From the NCBI GenBank assembly GCA_006503535.1, contig QYRS01000003.1, positions 4,278,001 through 4,342,000 of the forward strand: 64,000 nt of DNA. Reading direction: 5' to 3'. Under the pieces are notes generated by a model. The model did not search any database, was not told the origin of the DNA, and worked only from the letters and a program-made list of their open reading frames with translations. Numbering within the stretch: the stretch's first letter is position 1; each line of letters opens with the position of its first letter. The position numbers were made by a program, and so were the translations under genes. The DNA is from Arthrinium phaeospermum. Taxonomy: Eukaryota; Ascomycota; Sordariomycetes; Amphisphaeriales; Apiosporaceae. Of this stretch, positions 44,609 through 56,884 are shown piece by piece.

Positions 44609-46933
44609 ATGAGACCTCCAGAAGCTGCCGGTTTATCTTGGGACGGCGTGCTTTGTCAATGTTGCCGCGACGCCTTTGATACTCGCAGGAGGGAGCCCCC
44701 CCTCGAGTGGCGTCGATGGCAGCCAAGTCATGATTTCTCCAGTTTAAATAGGTGCACGGGTTATGGCTGCTGCCTGTGCGGTCTTTTGCTCGCCGTCATT
44801 CGCGATATTTCACGTCAAGACGATGCCGGCAGACAAGTCTCCAACATGGAAGGCGAAAGCCTAGCGCTGCTGAGAGACCATGATGGCGCTCTTCAATTTC
44901 ATGCTATCATATCGGAGAAAAATGGAATATTTCTGCAGCCCGTTTATGTGCGTGGTCCCTGGATCACATTCCAAAAGCTTCCAGGTAGCCCCCACTCCTG
45001 TCTCTACAAGCTGCCATTCTTTTTTTCGTTCCTTTATCATACAATTAGCTACTGACTGCACTCTATCATCTATTTCCTAGAAAACAGCAATTTGATGGAA
45101 ACTCCCTTCTCGAGCCCGACGACAGCGTCAGATCAGACGTTCGAGAAGATCCGGACCTGGTTGACCAACTGCCACAACACGCACGCGACTTGTCAAAGAT
45201 GGCATACTATCACGAATACCCCCGAGGATCTTCCAACCAGGCTGGTTCAGATCGAGTCCGGGTCTGACTCCTTGGCTCCTGCGATCCGTCTCGTGCGAGG
45301 GCTGGACCTGGATATCAAGGCCACCCGTTACGCCACACTGAGTCACTGCTGGGGTCCCAATGGTGTGGCTGTCAAGCTCTTGTCTGATAACATGGAAATG
45401 TTTTCCCGCCAGATTCCTTGGGAAATTCTTCCATTGACGTTTCGAGAGGCCATACTAGCCGCTGCAAGACTTGGCCTCAAGTACATATGGATCGACGCGC
45501 TCTGCATATTGCAAGACTGCAAAACGGATTGGGCCACGGAGGCTTCCAAGATGATGCAGGTTTATACCAATGGCCATATCAATATCTCTGCAGATGCCTC
45601 TCCAGACGGCAGTGGTGGGCTATTTCGCCAGCGAGATGCAAGCATTACGCAATCCTTTCTCATCCCTGCCGACAGCCGAGGCAGCAACAGCCAGCCCTAC
45701 TACTGCCACATCAAGAACTGGGACCCATATGTGGAGGGGGCTCCTCTGAAAAAGAGGTCTTGGGTCACTCAGGAGCGCTTCATGTCTCCGCGCGTCGTTC
45801 ACTTCAGCAACGACCAGGTACACTGGGAGTGTGCGGAGCTCATGACTTCCGAGTCTGTCGCTGCTTCTTTTAATGTCATCCCACGCAACACTGAAACCCC
45901 ACGGAAACTCCTTTGCAATCCTGGCCTGCAGCCAGATAGTCCCATAGACCTCGAACAGCTGTATACAATGTGGTACTTGCTGGTAGAGTCTTACACCTCA
46001 GGGCAGTTGACCTTCATATCCGACGGGCCTATCGCCATTTCAGGGCTGGCGCGCACATTTGCCCACCTCCTGAAGCTACAGCCGAGAGACTACCTCTGCG
46101 GCCTTTGGCGGCCACGCTTGGCCGAGGAGATGATGTGGGAGACGTACAAGATCAGTCCCGCCGAGCGGGTCCACCATTCCATGCCCTCCTGGTCCTGGTT
46201 GTCGGTCAAGGGCCATGCTCGGTTGCAGCCCATCCACGCCGTCAACCGCCAGTACAAGACCGTGTTCGAAGTCGTGGATGCAGGCACCACCGTCTCGGGC
46301 GACGACCCCTTCGGCACAGTCGTTTCCGGCTTCCTCAAGGTTCGCGCCCCGCTATGCCGAGCTACTATTTTGTGCGCACATGGGCCTAGGTTCGAGTTTG
46401 GTGATGGCTGCCGGGGTCGTGGCCAACATTCCCTCGCCCTCGGCCGGGACGAGCTGGAAGAAGTATATCTGAGTCTATACGAAAGCTCGCCGGAATTTAT
46501 AGACAAACTCCTCCACCAAGAGATCTACCTTTTACTCGGGCAGGGGGTCGAATTCGCCGCGACCGACATAAGGAAATCCAAGAGGCCCGATCAATCGGAC
46601 ACAGTCAGCATTCGGAAAGGTCCATGTTATGTGTCTTCGGTTGCGGATGGGAGTCCGAGGTCCGAAGCGAGCTGGCGAGAGCACCTGGGACTTCATGGCG
46701 TAGACGCGTATAATTGCTTGGTTCTCATACCAGCCGAGGCAAGTAGGTCATTTCGTCGAGCAGGATACGTCTCATTTGACAGAGTCACAAGTTGCTCAGG
46801 AGCTTTGAGTTCTGAAGACGAAAACGTCAGTTGCGGTGGTATCCTAGATAAGCACTTCCAAGCTTCCGAGGTCCCGAGACATCTCTATGAGAACGTGGAC
46901 GACAGATTCATGTACACTGTCACCATAGTGTAG
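44609..46933 (+). CDS. HET-domain protein 1
   Basis: Predicted exons 44609-44984 and 45081-46933 give 742 residues. The head of about 110 residues contains CQCC and GYGCCLCGLLL, a Cys-containing segment often seen before HET domains. The HET domain starts near residue 209: YATLSHCWG, then LTFREAI, KYIWIDALCILQD, DWATEASKMMQVY and INISADASPDGSGGLF, followed by KRSWVTQERFMSPR. This is the complete motif order of the family. HET proteins trigger incompatibility cell death when unlike fungal individuals fuse, often downstream of NLR-type sensors. The C-terminal part is variable, as usual. The gene lies directly upstream of a second HET gene on the same strand, 715 bases away. Confidence 0.92.
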
Positions 46934-47648
46934 GGCAAATGCAGGCCAGATTCAACAACTGGAGACATAGCGACATTGATTATTCCACGATGCCTACTTG
47001 GGCTAACTAATTCTACTAGGATAAACAGATTCTTTCTCCACTGTGTGTCTCGTGTTTACTCGTGAAATTCTGCCGGAGCTACCTGAGCTGATATGATCTT
47101 TGTGAGTCTTTTGTTTCTGCCGGGAAACCTTGGTACGAATCGAAAGAAAAAAAGAAAGAAGAAGAAAGCGACCTGTCACTCGTGCGAGCCCCGACTACGC
47201 GCATGTATCAATTGAAAAGCTTCAAGTTCGGAAGGAAGTGATTGATAATCAGAACAAATGTAACGTATGTTCACGTGACATGTACCATTCCCGCTCTTTC
47301 CTCTATGCTTACTTGTTCAAACCCTGCTTACGTAGCCTGATTGCACGTGACAGCAATCAATTCAACTTTCTCATCTTTTTCCTGCTTACGTCTTGCGTAA
47401 AAAGTAAGCTGATACATGCCCTCCCACACCACACACCTCATAGACTGTCTACATTACCCTACTCCCTTTACCGCCGTTTATATTGAAACCCGGCGTCAGA
47501 CCGTGACTGGTCTCCTCATCTCAAATAGCTCATCACTGAGATTTGATGTTATATCCCTTGCCCTGCATGCACTTGAGGCAGTTATCTTGGCAACAGACGG
47601 ACCGCCCCAGCAGCTACTTACGAGACGTCATGTACGCGTTAATCTACG
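46934..47648. other. Intergenic region between the two HET genes
   Basis: About 715 bases. Contains a purine-rich stretch (47135-47170) and pyrimidine-rich stretches around 47360-47480. Frames of up to 118 codons have no family resemblance. Confidence 0.5.
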
Positions 47649-49836
47649 ATGAGCCTGTGTAATAATTGCGAAAGATTGTGGCGTAAGGTGCTGCATATAT
47701 CTCGTGCGTGCAGGGATGAGGCCTTTGTGGTGAGGGGCGCATGGCAACACGACGAGAGTTGCTGCTTATGTGCCTCATACGTCTACCCCCATTTGGTGAT
47801 ATGCTCGAGGTGTGAAGATATGCTCTATCAAGAGCCATTTGAGCTCCAGCTCACTGTCTGGAAAGACCCGGTCAATCAACTGTGCGGGATCGTGGGTTGC
47901 CTAAAATTGAAAGATACAGATGAGACGGTGCCCAACATAGCAAGCTTCATCTTGTGGGTAGATGGCGGTATGTGTACATACTCGTTTACTATCAAGCGTT
48001 GGATTGCTGACTGGTATCAAAAACTCCCGCTGCTGCATCCGGTTTGTTCAGCACAAAACCACCTCTAGCTTCAGATAGGACGGCAGACGCGATAAGTCTT
48101 TACAAGTCTTGGCTTGCAACTTGCCGCTTGGAGCACGAAGAATGCAGGAATACCATAGCCGGGATCCAGGTCGACGTGGAGCGAGGCCCCGAGCTACCTA
48201 CTCGTGTTCTGGACGTTGGTGCCGGGAGAACTAGCCAAATTCGCCTTCTGGAAAGCACGGGATCTCGAGGGGAATACTGCGCACTCAGCTACTGCTGGGG
48301 CCCCGTAAAGACGCAGACATTCCTGACCAATAAAGACACGTTCGAACATCGCCTCCGAGGGATTGACTTTGAAGACTTGCCTCGAACCTTCCAAGATGCG
48401 GTCCGGCTAACCCGCGAGCTTGGTATGAGGTACATTTGGATTGACGGGCTTTGCATCATCCAAGATGATACGCATGATTGGGAATCGGAAGCGAGGCGAA
48501 TGGGTTCGGTCTACCAAAACGCCTCTCTTGTGATCGCTGCTTCTGGTTCAGCGAGTGCACAAGATGGTTGCTTTGTTAGCAAACCCAGAGACCTGACCTC
48601 TTTTGACCTTCCCTACTATACAGAGGACGGCCAGATCGAGGGACTTATCCATGCATGTGCCCGAGTGCCAGGGGAAGACTCCCAGCCAACCGACGGGCCA
48701 CTTCAAAAGAGGGGGTGGGCTTTGCAGGAAACCTATTTCGCGAGAAGGGCTGTTCACCTCATGCCCGGAGGCCCATCTTGGAAATGCAGGGTCCTGGAGC
48801 TTAACGAAAGAAACCGATACATGGATCTCCAATTCGATCAAGACTGGGAGTCTGTGCTAAGAGACTATTCAAGCAGGAAACTCACGTACAAATCTGATCG
48901 CCTCATGGCCATAGAGGGGTACGCCACTGAGTTGCAGAAACAGACCGGGGACATATATGACCGAGGTATCTTTCTATCTAAGCTTCCTGGTCAGCTCCTC
49001 TGGATGGCTATGGATGGGCCAAAATCTTATCATCCCGCAGAGGACCTTGTTGAGGTTCCTTCTTGGTCTTGGGCGTCAAAAGGAGGTGCTAAGACCTGGT
49101 GGGCATCACCCCACCCACTTCGTTCACTTCGTTCGTTTCGTATGGCACCTGTCATCACCCATAACAAATTCGACATTATGAAGTCTGGCGCCTTGTCAAC
49201 AGATGGACACACGATCCTGTGCTCTGTTATCGTCCACTCGGATACACCGCCCGAACCACTCCGAGACCTGTCAAACGGAACATCGTGTATGGCGCCCAGA
49301 ATGCAGCGCAATATTTATCTTACCGATTCATCAAAGTCTCCGGGATCGAGACCTCAAGGAAAAGCTTATTTTGATGGTTATTTATATCACTCGGTCTTTT
49401 TCCTCCCACTCATGACGGCGGACGCGGACTGTAATCACTCACAAAGGTATGGACGCCCCCGCCCTCCTCCGCCGAGTGTCATTTGCTTCTAGACATGCCC
49501 CTTTTAAGACCCCAGGTCACTGACCCTGTACTTAGTATACCATCGAGTCCATCGGATGACGGCGCATCCGACACATCAGCGGGTTCATGGTGCACCTGTT
49601 CTAGTACATCAAGATCACCGTGCGATTGTAATGACCATGTAAGTGCTACAGTGCACAATGATCAACTTTTATTTACTAATGGGTGTGCAAAATTTGTTCA
49701 GAATCTTTTCATTGGTATTTTGCTCATCCAGAACTCGGCACAGGAAGAAACATATCGGCGGGTGGGGGTGGGGATGTTCTTCGTACCAAGCGACGAACCT
49801 GATTCTTGGCCACTCAAGACCATTCAGATTATTTGA
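47649..49836 (+). CDS. HET-domain protein 2
   Basis: Predicted exons 47649-47967, 48075-49446, 49509-49638 and 49702-49836 give 651 residues. The head has CNNCERLW and CCLCASY, as in the neighbouring HET gene. The HET domain starts near residue 174: YCALSYCWGPV, LPRTFQDAVRLTREL, RYIWIDGLCIIQDD, DWESEARRMGSVYQNA and LQKRGWALQE. The C terminus ends with ETYRRVGVGMFF, a typical HET-protein tail, which requires the last two introns. The first intron must use the acceptor at 48074 to stay in frame; a nearer AG exists at 48051. The 49447-49508 intron is the least certain. The last intron (49639-49701) has a clear TTACTAAT branch site and no in-frame stop. It is probably a tandem paralogue of HET-domain protein 1, strongly diverged. 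Confidence 0.85.
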
Positions 49837-50166
49837 TGGTATACGCCGCGCAATGATACTTTCTTTGGTGCCTTTTCGAGTTGATAGGGACATGATTCAT
49901 AACGTTTTCACTCATTGGTTACGGTGGCATTAGGTCCAAGGGCAATGTAGTGGTACTTACTCTTTCGGTAGCAATTTGGACATTGGACATAATTAGCTCA
50001 CGATGTCATAAACGCGCAATACTTCAGCTATTCGACTGGCATTCTTCTCTATCTATGGACTCATGCAATTCAAATGCTGATCTTGGGCTATACGCCGTTA
50101 ACGTCTCCTGGCTCTCCGCCCCTTTCCAGCTATTGTGGTCTATGAACTGAAATTCCAACGCACTAA
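49837..50166. other. Intergenic region between convergent genes
   Basis: About 330 bases between the stop of the second HET gene and the stop of the minus-strand rhodopsin-fold gene. It holds 3' regions only. Confidence 0.55.
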
Positions 50167-51471
50167 TCAACGTGTCATGCCTCGCCTTCCTCGGCGTCTT
50201 GTCTCGAACCGTCTCCGACCCGCGTCTACCACCGTACACATCATCGCCGCCGCCGCCGCCCCCTCTGCAAACCCACTGTCGCCGCCCATGGATCGCGGCT
50301 GATCATGCCCTCCTTGCCCGGGCTCTGCCTGACCGCGAGACTGGAGGTAGTGGAGGAACCCCGAAACGCCCGGCATGTTGGCGGTAATGATGGCGACGGC
50401 GAACTCGACCGACGTGACGATGGTGACGGAGCCGAATACGTAGGTGACGTCGGCAGTGTTGCTCAGCTGCCACAGCACGACGAAGCGCAGCAGCGAGACG
50501 GCGACGGCGCCGCCACCCATGTTGAAGAGCAGGATGAGGCCCAGGCGGCGCCGGACCGAGGCCTGCAGGCGCCAGATCGGGAAGACGGGCAGGATGTAGA
50601 TGATGACGTCGATGGAGACGTTCTGTTGTCGGGAGCGGGGGACAAATTGCCGTATTGTCAGTTTCTGGGGCAGGCACAGAGATAGATGTGGTGTGTGCGT
50701 AAGGAAAGGAAAGGAAGGGAATTAGATAGAGGCCTACTAACCACAACGGAGGGGAGGTAGTACGACAGGCTCGACGCGATGCACCGGCGGTCGGGGTGCA
50801 GGGCCGGGTGGAAGTGGGCGTCGATGGGGATGCACTGCAGGCCGTAGAAGATCCAGGTCCCGAGCGTCTGGCAGCAGACGAGGCCCATGACGAGGTAGAC
50901 GGTGCGTTGAAACCAGATCGTGGCGGTGAGGGCTCGGAGGTAGAAGCAGAGGAAGGACATCTTGATGAGGAACTGCAGGAAGAGGTAGTAGAACTCCTCG
51001 GCGAACAAATACTAGAGCCGTCAAGATCGTATTGGTCAGTCACCCTCCCTGAGCTTCGTGCCGAACGTGGTGGGATGGATGCTTGAGGCTTGGGGACATA
51101 CAAGATTGATCCGGGCCACATTCTCGGCAGGGACGGCTCCTATGTGTCTACACTCACTGCCAGTTAGCGAATGCCAAAGTGGTCCAGGAAAACGAGGCCA
51201 AGCGCCCAGACTCGTCAACTTACAGACCGCCGCCAAGGATGGTCCACATCCAGGCGATGGATTGCTGGCCGATCCAGACGGGCAGGATAATGGCCATGAG
51301 CCAATCGTCGGCTCCGAATGCTTTGCAAATGTACCGACGGGTATAGAGGCGAACCAGGACGGAGGCCATGCACAACGCCGCGAACGGGATGGTGACGAAC
51401 CACACATAAAACTGCATATTCTCCAGAACCACCGGACCCTCTGGGCCCGTCATCGGCGCCGGCGCCGGCAT
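50167..51471 (-). CDS. Fungal rhodopsin-fold (SAT4-like) integral membrane protein 2
   Basis: Predicted exons in transcript order: 51471-51224, 51156-51102, 51011-50742 and 50622-50167, giving 342 residues. After a short outer head, FYVWFVTIPFAALCMASVLVRLYTRR and FGADDWLMAIILPV form the conserved first helices of this family. LFLQFLIKMSFLCFYLRAL, VYLVMGLVCCQTLGTWIF and SIDVIIYILPVFPIWRLQ are later membrane segments, and the tail is Arg-rich. The motif order (helices, then IPIDAHFHP, then DVIIYILPVFPIW) is the standard SAT4/PTH11-like core. The role is unknown; some relatives are receptors for surface cues. Intron 50623-50741 contains a short GGAAA repeat. It is more compact than the family member at 21926-23577. 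Confidence 0.82.
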
Positions 51472-52719
51472 GGAAGATAGTCGAGACGGTCACTGTTGGA
51501 CTCTCGATGGAAATGGTCATTAGTAAGGCCAAGATCAGACGAAAGGCCAAACAAGAAAGGTAAAGCGCAAATGCACTGGGGGCGCGCCGAGCGCGGGTGT
51601 GGCTTCAGTTATGTGACATCGGAAGTCTGCCGACGAGACCATGGTCAGAGCGAAACGGTGTAGCGACAGCCGTGTCGTCAACGGCAGTCTCGAAGTAAAT
51701 GACGTGCCCAGTGTTGCATCCCGAGACACTGGGTCGTTGTTTTGCCTGGGTTTGTTCCAGGGAAACCGACGAGCCGGGTCCGGTCATTATCCAGACAGGG
51801 GGTATGGACCCGCCGAAGACACAGGATCTACTCCCATTTTGGCAGATAAAGTTCAATTCGTATAGACATCACTTGCATGCATGTTAGTAAGCCACAGGAA
51901 CAGGAAGAAGATGGTCAGGTCCCGGCATTAGAAATGCTGCCTCGTCCCAAAGTCAATATCGTCGGTCGAACATAAAGGTAGAGAGTGTGGCAGTGTGGGG
52001 AGTTTCCTCCTCAGAGACAGATTGACTTTATTAAAGGGGCAGCCAGCAAAACACGCCATACAAGTTCACGAGCAGAGGCCAAGCGTTCTAGAAGATCTTC
52101 TCGGTGAATATGCCGAGAAGGGCATTTCGTAATCTTTACACCTTGGTTGCACCTGTGACACGACGACAGGTGCGAGCTAGATGTTTCGGGAAGGAAATGT
52201 GGAGGATGTGTGATTTGACAGCCATTCGCGGCACTGGTTCGTCCTGGGGATTCGGATGGTTACCGACCCACATATATAGCCCTTCTTAATCCGAGCCTCT
52301 CTATTTTGGGAATTGGATCACCCGTTACCCACTTATACGTGCGAAGTGCCTGCCATGGATCACCCGTCAAGCGGGGACTGCACCTCACATAAAACATCCC
52401 CGTCCACTCTACCGGCTTGCCGGGTGATGAAAAGGACGCGAAGATCGGTTTTCCTGTCGGTTCTGTGATCTCTTTTCCCGAACGGGTTTCCCGGTTTCTC
52501 GAAATCCCCGCCTTGGTTGAACGAACCCAAATCAAAGAAACACCCAGCAAGCAGCCACAGGAATACACCGTACTGACTCCATTGACACACCTGTCTTGAT
52601 TATTCCACTTACTCCAGGTTACACCAGTGGAATAAACGAATACTACCGTAATAATATTCTCGACGAGACTTTGCCGATTTGTTCTTGCAGGGGCTTGCCA
52701 GCATTCGGTACCCATCACC
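51472..52719. other. Divergent intergenic region
   Basis: About 1.25 kb between the starts of the rhodopsin-fold gene (-) and the acyltransferase gene (+). No convincing gene; frames up to 183 codons on the minus strand show no family features. Confidence 0.5.
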
Positions 52720-54207
52720 ATGGAACCCCAGGAGATTCGCGTCCAGCCCCTCGGGGAGACTTGCGGGGTCGACCGGTTTGAGCTTTCGGACATGGACCAC
52801 ACCATGCCCAAAATCTACGTGCAGATTGCCGAGGTATTCGAGCTGCCGCTGAACAACGACCGCGACGGCATCATACAGAACCTGACAAAAGGACTGGCGT
52901 TCGCACTCGAGCAGTACCCGGTCCTGGCGGGGGTGCTGCGCATGGACGCGTCCAACGGTCGCATGTGGGTCACCAAGAAGGAGGACTCGACGGTGGGTCT
53001 CTTTGTCAAAGATGCCTCGGCACCGAAAGCAGACCTACCATCGTTCGAGTACCTCGAGGCCAACGACTTCCCCGTCCAGCTGATGGACGGCCACAAGGTC
53101 CTCCCGAAGATCGTGACGGAGAAGCAGCTCTTCTCGCCGCTTGGCGAGAATGCCGACGACGATGCGACCATCATCTCCACCTTTCAGATCACGTTTATCG
53201 AGGGCGGCCTCATCCTGGCCGCCGCCATTCACCACAATTGCTCCGACGGGCCAGGCTGCAACGGTTTCCTGACGACGTGGGCCGAAAACTCCGCCGCGGC
53301 CTCGCGCGGTGAGCCCTTCAAGCCCATCGACGCGGTCAACACCGCCCGGGACCAGCTAAGCGCCCCCAAGCCGAGCCCTGAGCGCTGGCGGGAGCTCGAC
53401 GGCAAGTTTCCCATCCTCAAGAACCTCGGGGCGCCGCCGCCGGCCCCTCCCCCAGACTTCGTGATGCCCAACCTCAAGATCCGGATGTGGCACGTGTCGC
53501 GAAGCTGCGCCGCGGAGCTCAAGGCCGCGTGCGCTCAGGCCGATGAGGGGAAATGGGTGTCGACCTACGACTGCATCATGGCGCTGTTCTGGAAGACCAT
53601 CACCCGGGCCAAGCTGCCGTTCCTCAAGCCGGCGATGAACAAGGAGGTCATCCTGGCCCACGCAGTCAACACGCGGAACATGCTAGAGCCCCCGCTGCCG
53701 GACCGCTTCCTGGGCAACGCGGTGGCGCTCCCGCGCGTGTCCATCGACTCCATCGAGGAGCTAGTACGGTCCGACGGCGAGAGCAACCTGCCCCAGCTGG
53801 CGGCCGCGGTGCGCGAGTCCATCCGGACCATCACGCCGCAGTACGCCGCGGAGCTGCCCGAGTGGGTCGCGGGGCTCGAGGACCGGCGCTACATCGCCAT
53901 CGCCATGGACTCGTTTCTGGGGATGGACCTCGCGGGGACCAGCTGGCAGGCCATGACCCCTTACGAGCAGCACGACTTTGGCTTCGGCTTGCCCAAGGCG
54001 ATGCGGTGGCCCCATCCGCAGTTCGAGGGGTACGTGTTCGTGCTGCCGTCGCGGGCGGCCGTGAAGAAGGGTGGCGGTGCTAGCACCGGGGATGATAATG
54101 ACGAGGGGTTGGAGATTTGCGTTTGCTTGGAGGAGAGCTGTCATGATCGGTTGCTGCAGGATAAGGAACTACTTAGGTATGCTCAGCCCCGTGGGTTGGA
54201 TGCCTAA
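52720..54207 (+). CDS. BAHD-like acyltransferase (trichothecene 3-O-acetyltransferase-like)
   Basis: A single exon of 495 residues from the ATG in CACCATGG. AAIHHNCSDGPG carries the catalytic HxxxD motif (H172, D176), where the histidine deprotonates the acceptor hydroxyl or amine for transfer from acyl-CoA. HDFGFG near the C terminus is the structural DFGWG motif of the family. Length and layout fit the fungal transferase family that includes trichothecene 3-O-acetyltransferases and related self-protection or tailoring enzymes. The acceptor is unknown. It lies 375 bases upstream of an aldehyde dehydrogenase gene on the same strand, so the two may act in one small catabolic or detoxification route. 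Confidence 0.88.
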   Translation: MEPQEIRVQPLGETCGVDRFELSDMDHTMPKIYVQIAEVFELPLNNDRDGIIQNLTKGLAFALEQYPVLAGVLRMDASNGRMWVTKKEDSTVGLFVKDASAPKADLPSFEYLEANDFPVQLMDGHKVLPKIVTEKQLFSPLGENADDDATIISTFQITFIEGGLILAAAIHHNCSDGPGCNGFLTTWAENSAAASRGEPFKPIDAVNTARDQLSAPKPSPERWRELDGKFPILKNLGAPPPAPPPDFVMPNLKIRMWHVSRSCAAELKAACAQADEGKWVSTYDCIMALFWKTITRAKLPFLKPAMNKEVILAHAVNTRNMLEPPLPDRFLGNAVALPRVSIDSIEELVRSDGESNLPQLAAAVRESIRTITPQYAAELPEWVAGLEDRRYIAIAMDSFLGMDLAGTSWQAMTPYEQHDFGFGLPKAMRWPHPQFEGYVFVLPSRAAVKKGGGASTGDDNDEGLEICVCLEESCHDRLLQDKELLRYAQPRGLDA

Positions 54208-54581
54208 GGGGGAAAGCTTGGCTATGTCTTACGGCATGGCGTTCTCCATGGTAATAACTTTAGCCTAGAACTACAAACAAAGTCCAACAGACGTCGGACC
54301 ACCTAACGCGTCTTGCATAACTCCGCACGCATGCCATGCGGCACAGTCGCGGCCGTTTCGAACCAACCGTTGTGCCAGGGGTTGCCATCGGGTTGCATCC
54401 GGCTATTTTCTGCAGTGCCCCACCCAAGGCAGTTAACCCCTCGGACTCAGACATGGAGCCGTGGTCAACTTACGACCGCGTATTATCCCACTTGATTATC
54501 CCACTTGACCTCTTCACACCACCTCGATTCATTTTGTTGTTCAGGTGAAGAAGTATTATACACTTCTGCAGTTCACCCACC
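54208..54581. other. Intergenic region
   Basis: About 375 bases between the acyltransferase and ALDH genes. Probably the promoter of the latter. Nothing else is seen. Confidence 0.55.
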
Positions 54582-56212
54582 ATGGCCACTACCAACGAAA
54601 CCGAGGTCAGACCATCAATCCACGAGCCCCAGCACCTCTTCCTCGGCGGCTCCGCCACCCCCAGCGCCGACGGCTCGACCTTCCCCGTCGTCAACCCCAT
54701 GACGGGCGACAAGCTCTACGACTGCGCCTCGGCCACCCTCGACGACTGCACCCGCGCCATCAGCTTCGCCGCCGCCGCCTTCGGCCCCTGGTCCCGCAGC
54801 AGCCCCTCGTCGCGGCGCCAGATCTTCCTCCGGGCCGCCGACATCCTCGAGCGGTACCTGCACCAGGACGCGCCCGAGATCCTGTCTTCGGAGGTCTCCG
54901 CCACTAGGGGCTGGGTCCGGGTCAACATTTTAGGTACCGCCGGGACGTTCCGCGAGGTGGCTAGCATGGCGACGCATATTAAAGGGGAAATTATCCCGGC
55001 CGAGCGGCCGGGGATGACGATTCTCGTGGAGCGCGAGCCGATGGGGGTTGTTTTCGCCATCAGCCCGTGGAATGCACCGGTACGTCTTTTTGTTTGTTTC
55101 GGGACGCTCCCCGACTTGACCGGAACAGTCCCCGGACCTACCTGTCATCTCGGAACTGATTCCGGCTGACTTATGCCATCCCGCAGGTCAACCTAACAGC
55201 CCGCGCGGTCTGCATGCCCCTCATGTGCGGCAACACCGTCGTCCTCAAGCCCTCCGAGTTCTCCCCCAAGAGCCAGCACCTCGTCGTCCGCGCCCTGCAC
55301 GAAGCCGGCCTCCCCGCCGGCTGCCTCAACTACCTGCCCGTCTCGTCGGAACAAACTCCGGCGGTGACCGCGCACATCGTCCAGCACCCCGCGGTGCGCC
55401 ACGTCAACTTCACCGGCAGCGACCGGGTGGGCAAGATCATCGCGGGGCTGGCGGCGTCGTGCCTCAAGCCCTGCGTCCTGGAGCTCGGCGGCAAGGCCCC
55501 GCTCATTGTGTTGGGGGACGCCGATCTGGGCGACGCGGTCGAGGCCGTCGCGTTCGGGGCCCTCGCCAACGCGGGGCAGATCTGCATGTCGACGGAGCGC
55601 GTGCTCGTGCACGAGTCGGTCGCCGAGGAGTTCAAGCAGGCCCTGGTCCAGCGCTTCGGGGAGATCAAGGTCGGCGACCCCACCGAGGACGACACCGTCT
55701 CCGTCTCGGGCCTATTCAGCCCCGTCCACGCGCGGCGCGTCAAGACAATGTTGGAAGCCGCGCGCGAGGCCGGCGCCCGGCTCCTGCTCGGGGACTTGGC
55801 CCTCGCGGGGCCGCGGGGGACGATTATGGGCGCCCATATCCTCGACGGCGTCACGCCCGACATGGACATCTTCCGGCGCGAGAGCTTTGGGCCGCTGGTC
55901 TGCTTGACCGAGTTCCGCGGCGACGATGGTGACGACGAGGAGGCGATCCGGCTGGCCAACGACAGCGAGTACAGCCTGTCGGGGGCCGTCTTCTCGCGGG
56001 ACGTGATGCGGGCGCTCGCGGTGGCGCGGCGGATGCGGACGGGGGCCTGCCACGTCAACGGGTCGACTATCTTCTTCGAGCCGACGGTGCCTAATGGCGG
56101 GACGGGGGGTAGTTCCGGGTATGGGCGTTTTGGCGGGATGGCGGGGGTGGAGGGGTTTACGCAGCGGAAGATCATTACGCTGGCCAAGGGGGGCATGAAA
56201 TATCCGTTTTGA
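54582..56212 (+). CDS. Aldehyde dehydrogenase (vanillin/salicylaldehyde-dehydrogenase-like)
   Basis: Predicted exons 54582-55079 and 55187-56212 give 507 residues. ISPWNAPV has the catalytic asparagine and is split at its last codon by the intron. ELGGKAP holds the general base E265 and GQICMSTER the nucleophile C299. FTGSDRVGK is the NAD-binding loop. The C terminus has ESFGPLVCL and the SGYGRFGG block. Together these define an active NAD(P)-dependent ALDH oxidising an aldehyde to a carboxylic acid. The pattern around the active site (GQICMST) resembles aromatic-aldehyde dehydrogenases of the vanillin/salicylaldehyde class, but the substrate is inferred only by resemblance. Confidence 0.9.
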
Positions 56213-56884
56213 ATTAAGAGCAATATTGGAGTCTACTTAGTGTCGGAAATCAGATGGAGTCATTGAGCCTTTTACAGAAATATTTGATTGTTGCGATACC
56301 AGGCACAAATGACCTGGCATCGCAAATGAAATATGAAGCATCCGAGCCAAAATTCCAAAAGATGTTCGGGTTGACTACCCGAGCTCTGCTCGGAACGGTC
56401 CCCGGACATGGGATCCATGACGACTTAAACCCAATAGCCTCGTTGCAGCAGAAGCTACCCCTGAAAGGTTTCCAGGCTAAATTTAGACTCTCGGAATGCT
56501 TCCCGAGCTGATGCCAATTACAAGAAACTGTCCCCGAAGTGTCATTTTAGTAAGAGGCCCTTCTTTACCTTCTTTGGGTTTTGCCCTGCTGTCTATGTCA
56601 CATCCGGGTGGGCTCAATCGCCCAGGCGGATGGAAAGTGGCCCATCAAAGTGACCGTTTTGCCTTGCCAGTGAGGGGTTGTTGCACGTTGGTGCCTGCCC
56701 GCCTTGCAGCAACCCCCTGTTTTCTCGTATATCCGCTGCAGATGATTGGCAGCTCGATGTCACAATCATGTGACTTCAGGCTGGAACACATTCGAACTAC
56801 GGGTTCTCGGTCGGGAGGCCGCGTTTTTCTTGCCTCAACAATGAACCTCAACCTACGATATACATAATCAAGCTCGCGTGCACG
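56213..56884. other. Intergenic region
   Basis: About 670 bases between the ALDH and NACHT genes on the same strand. No gene found. Confidence 0.55.
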
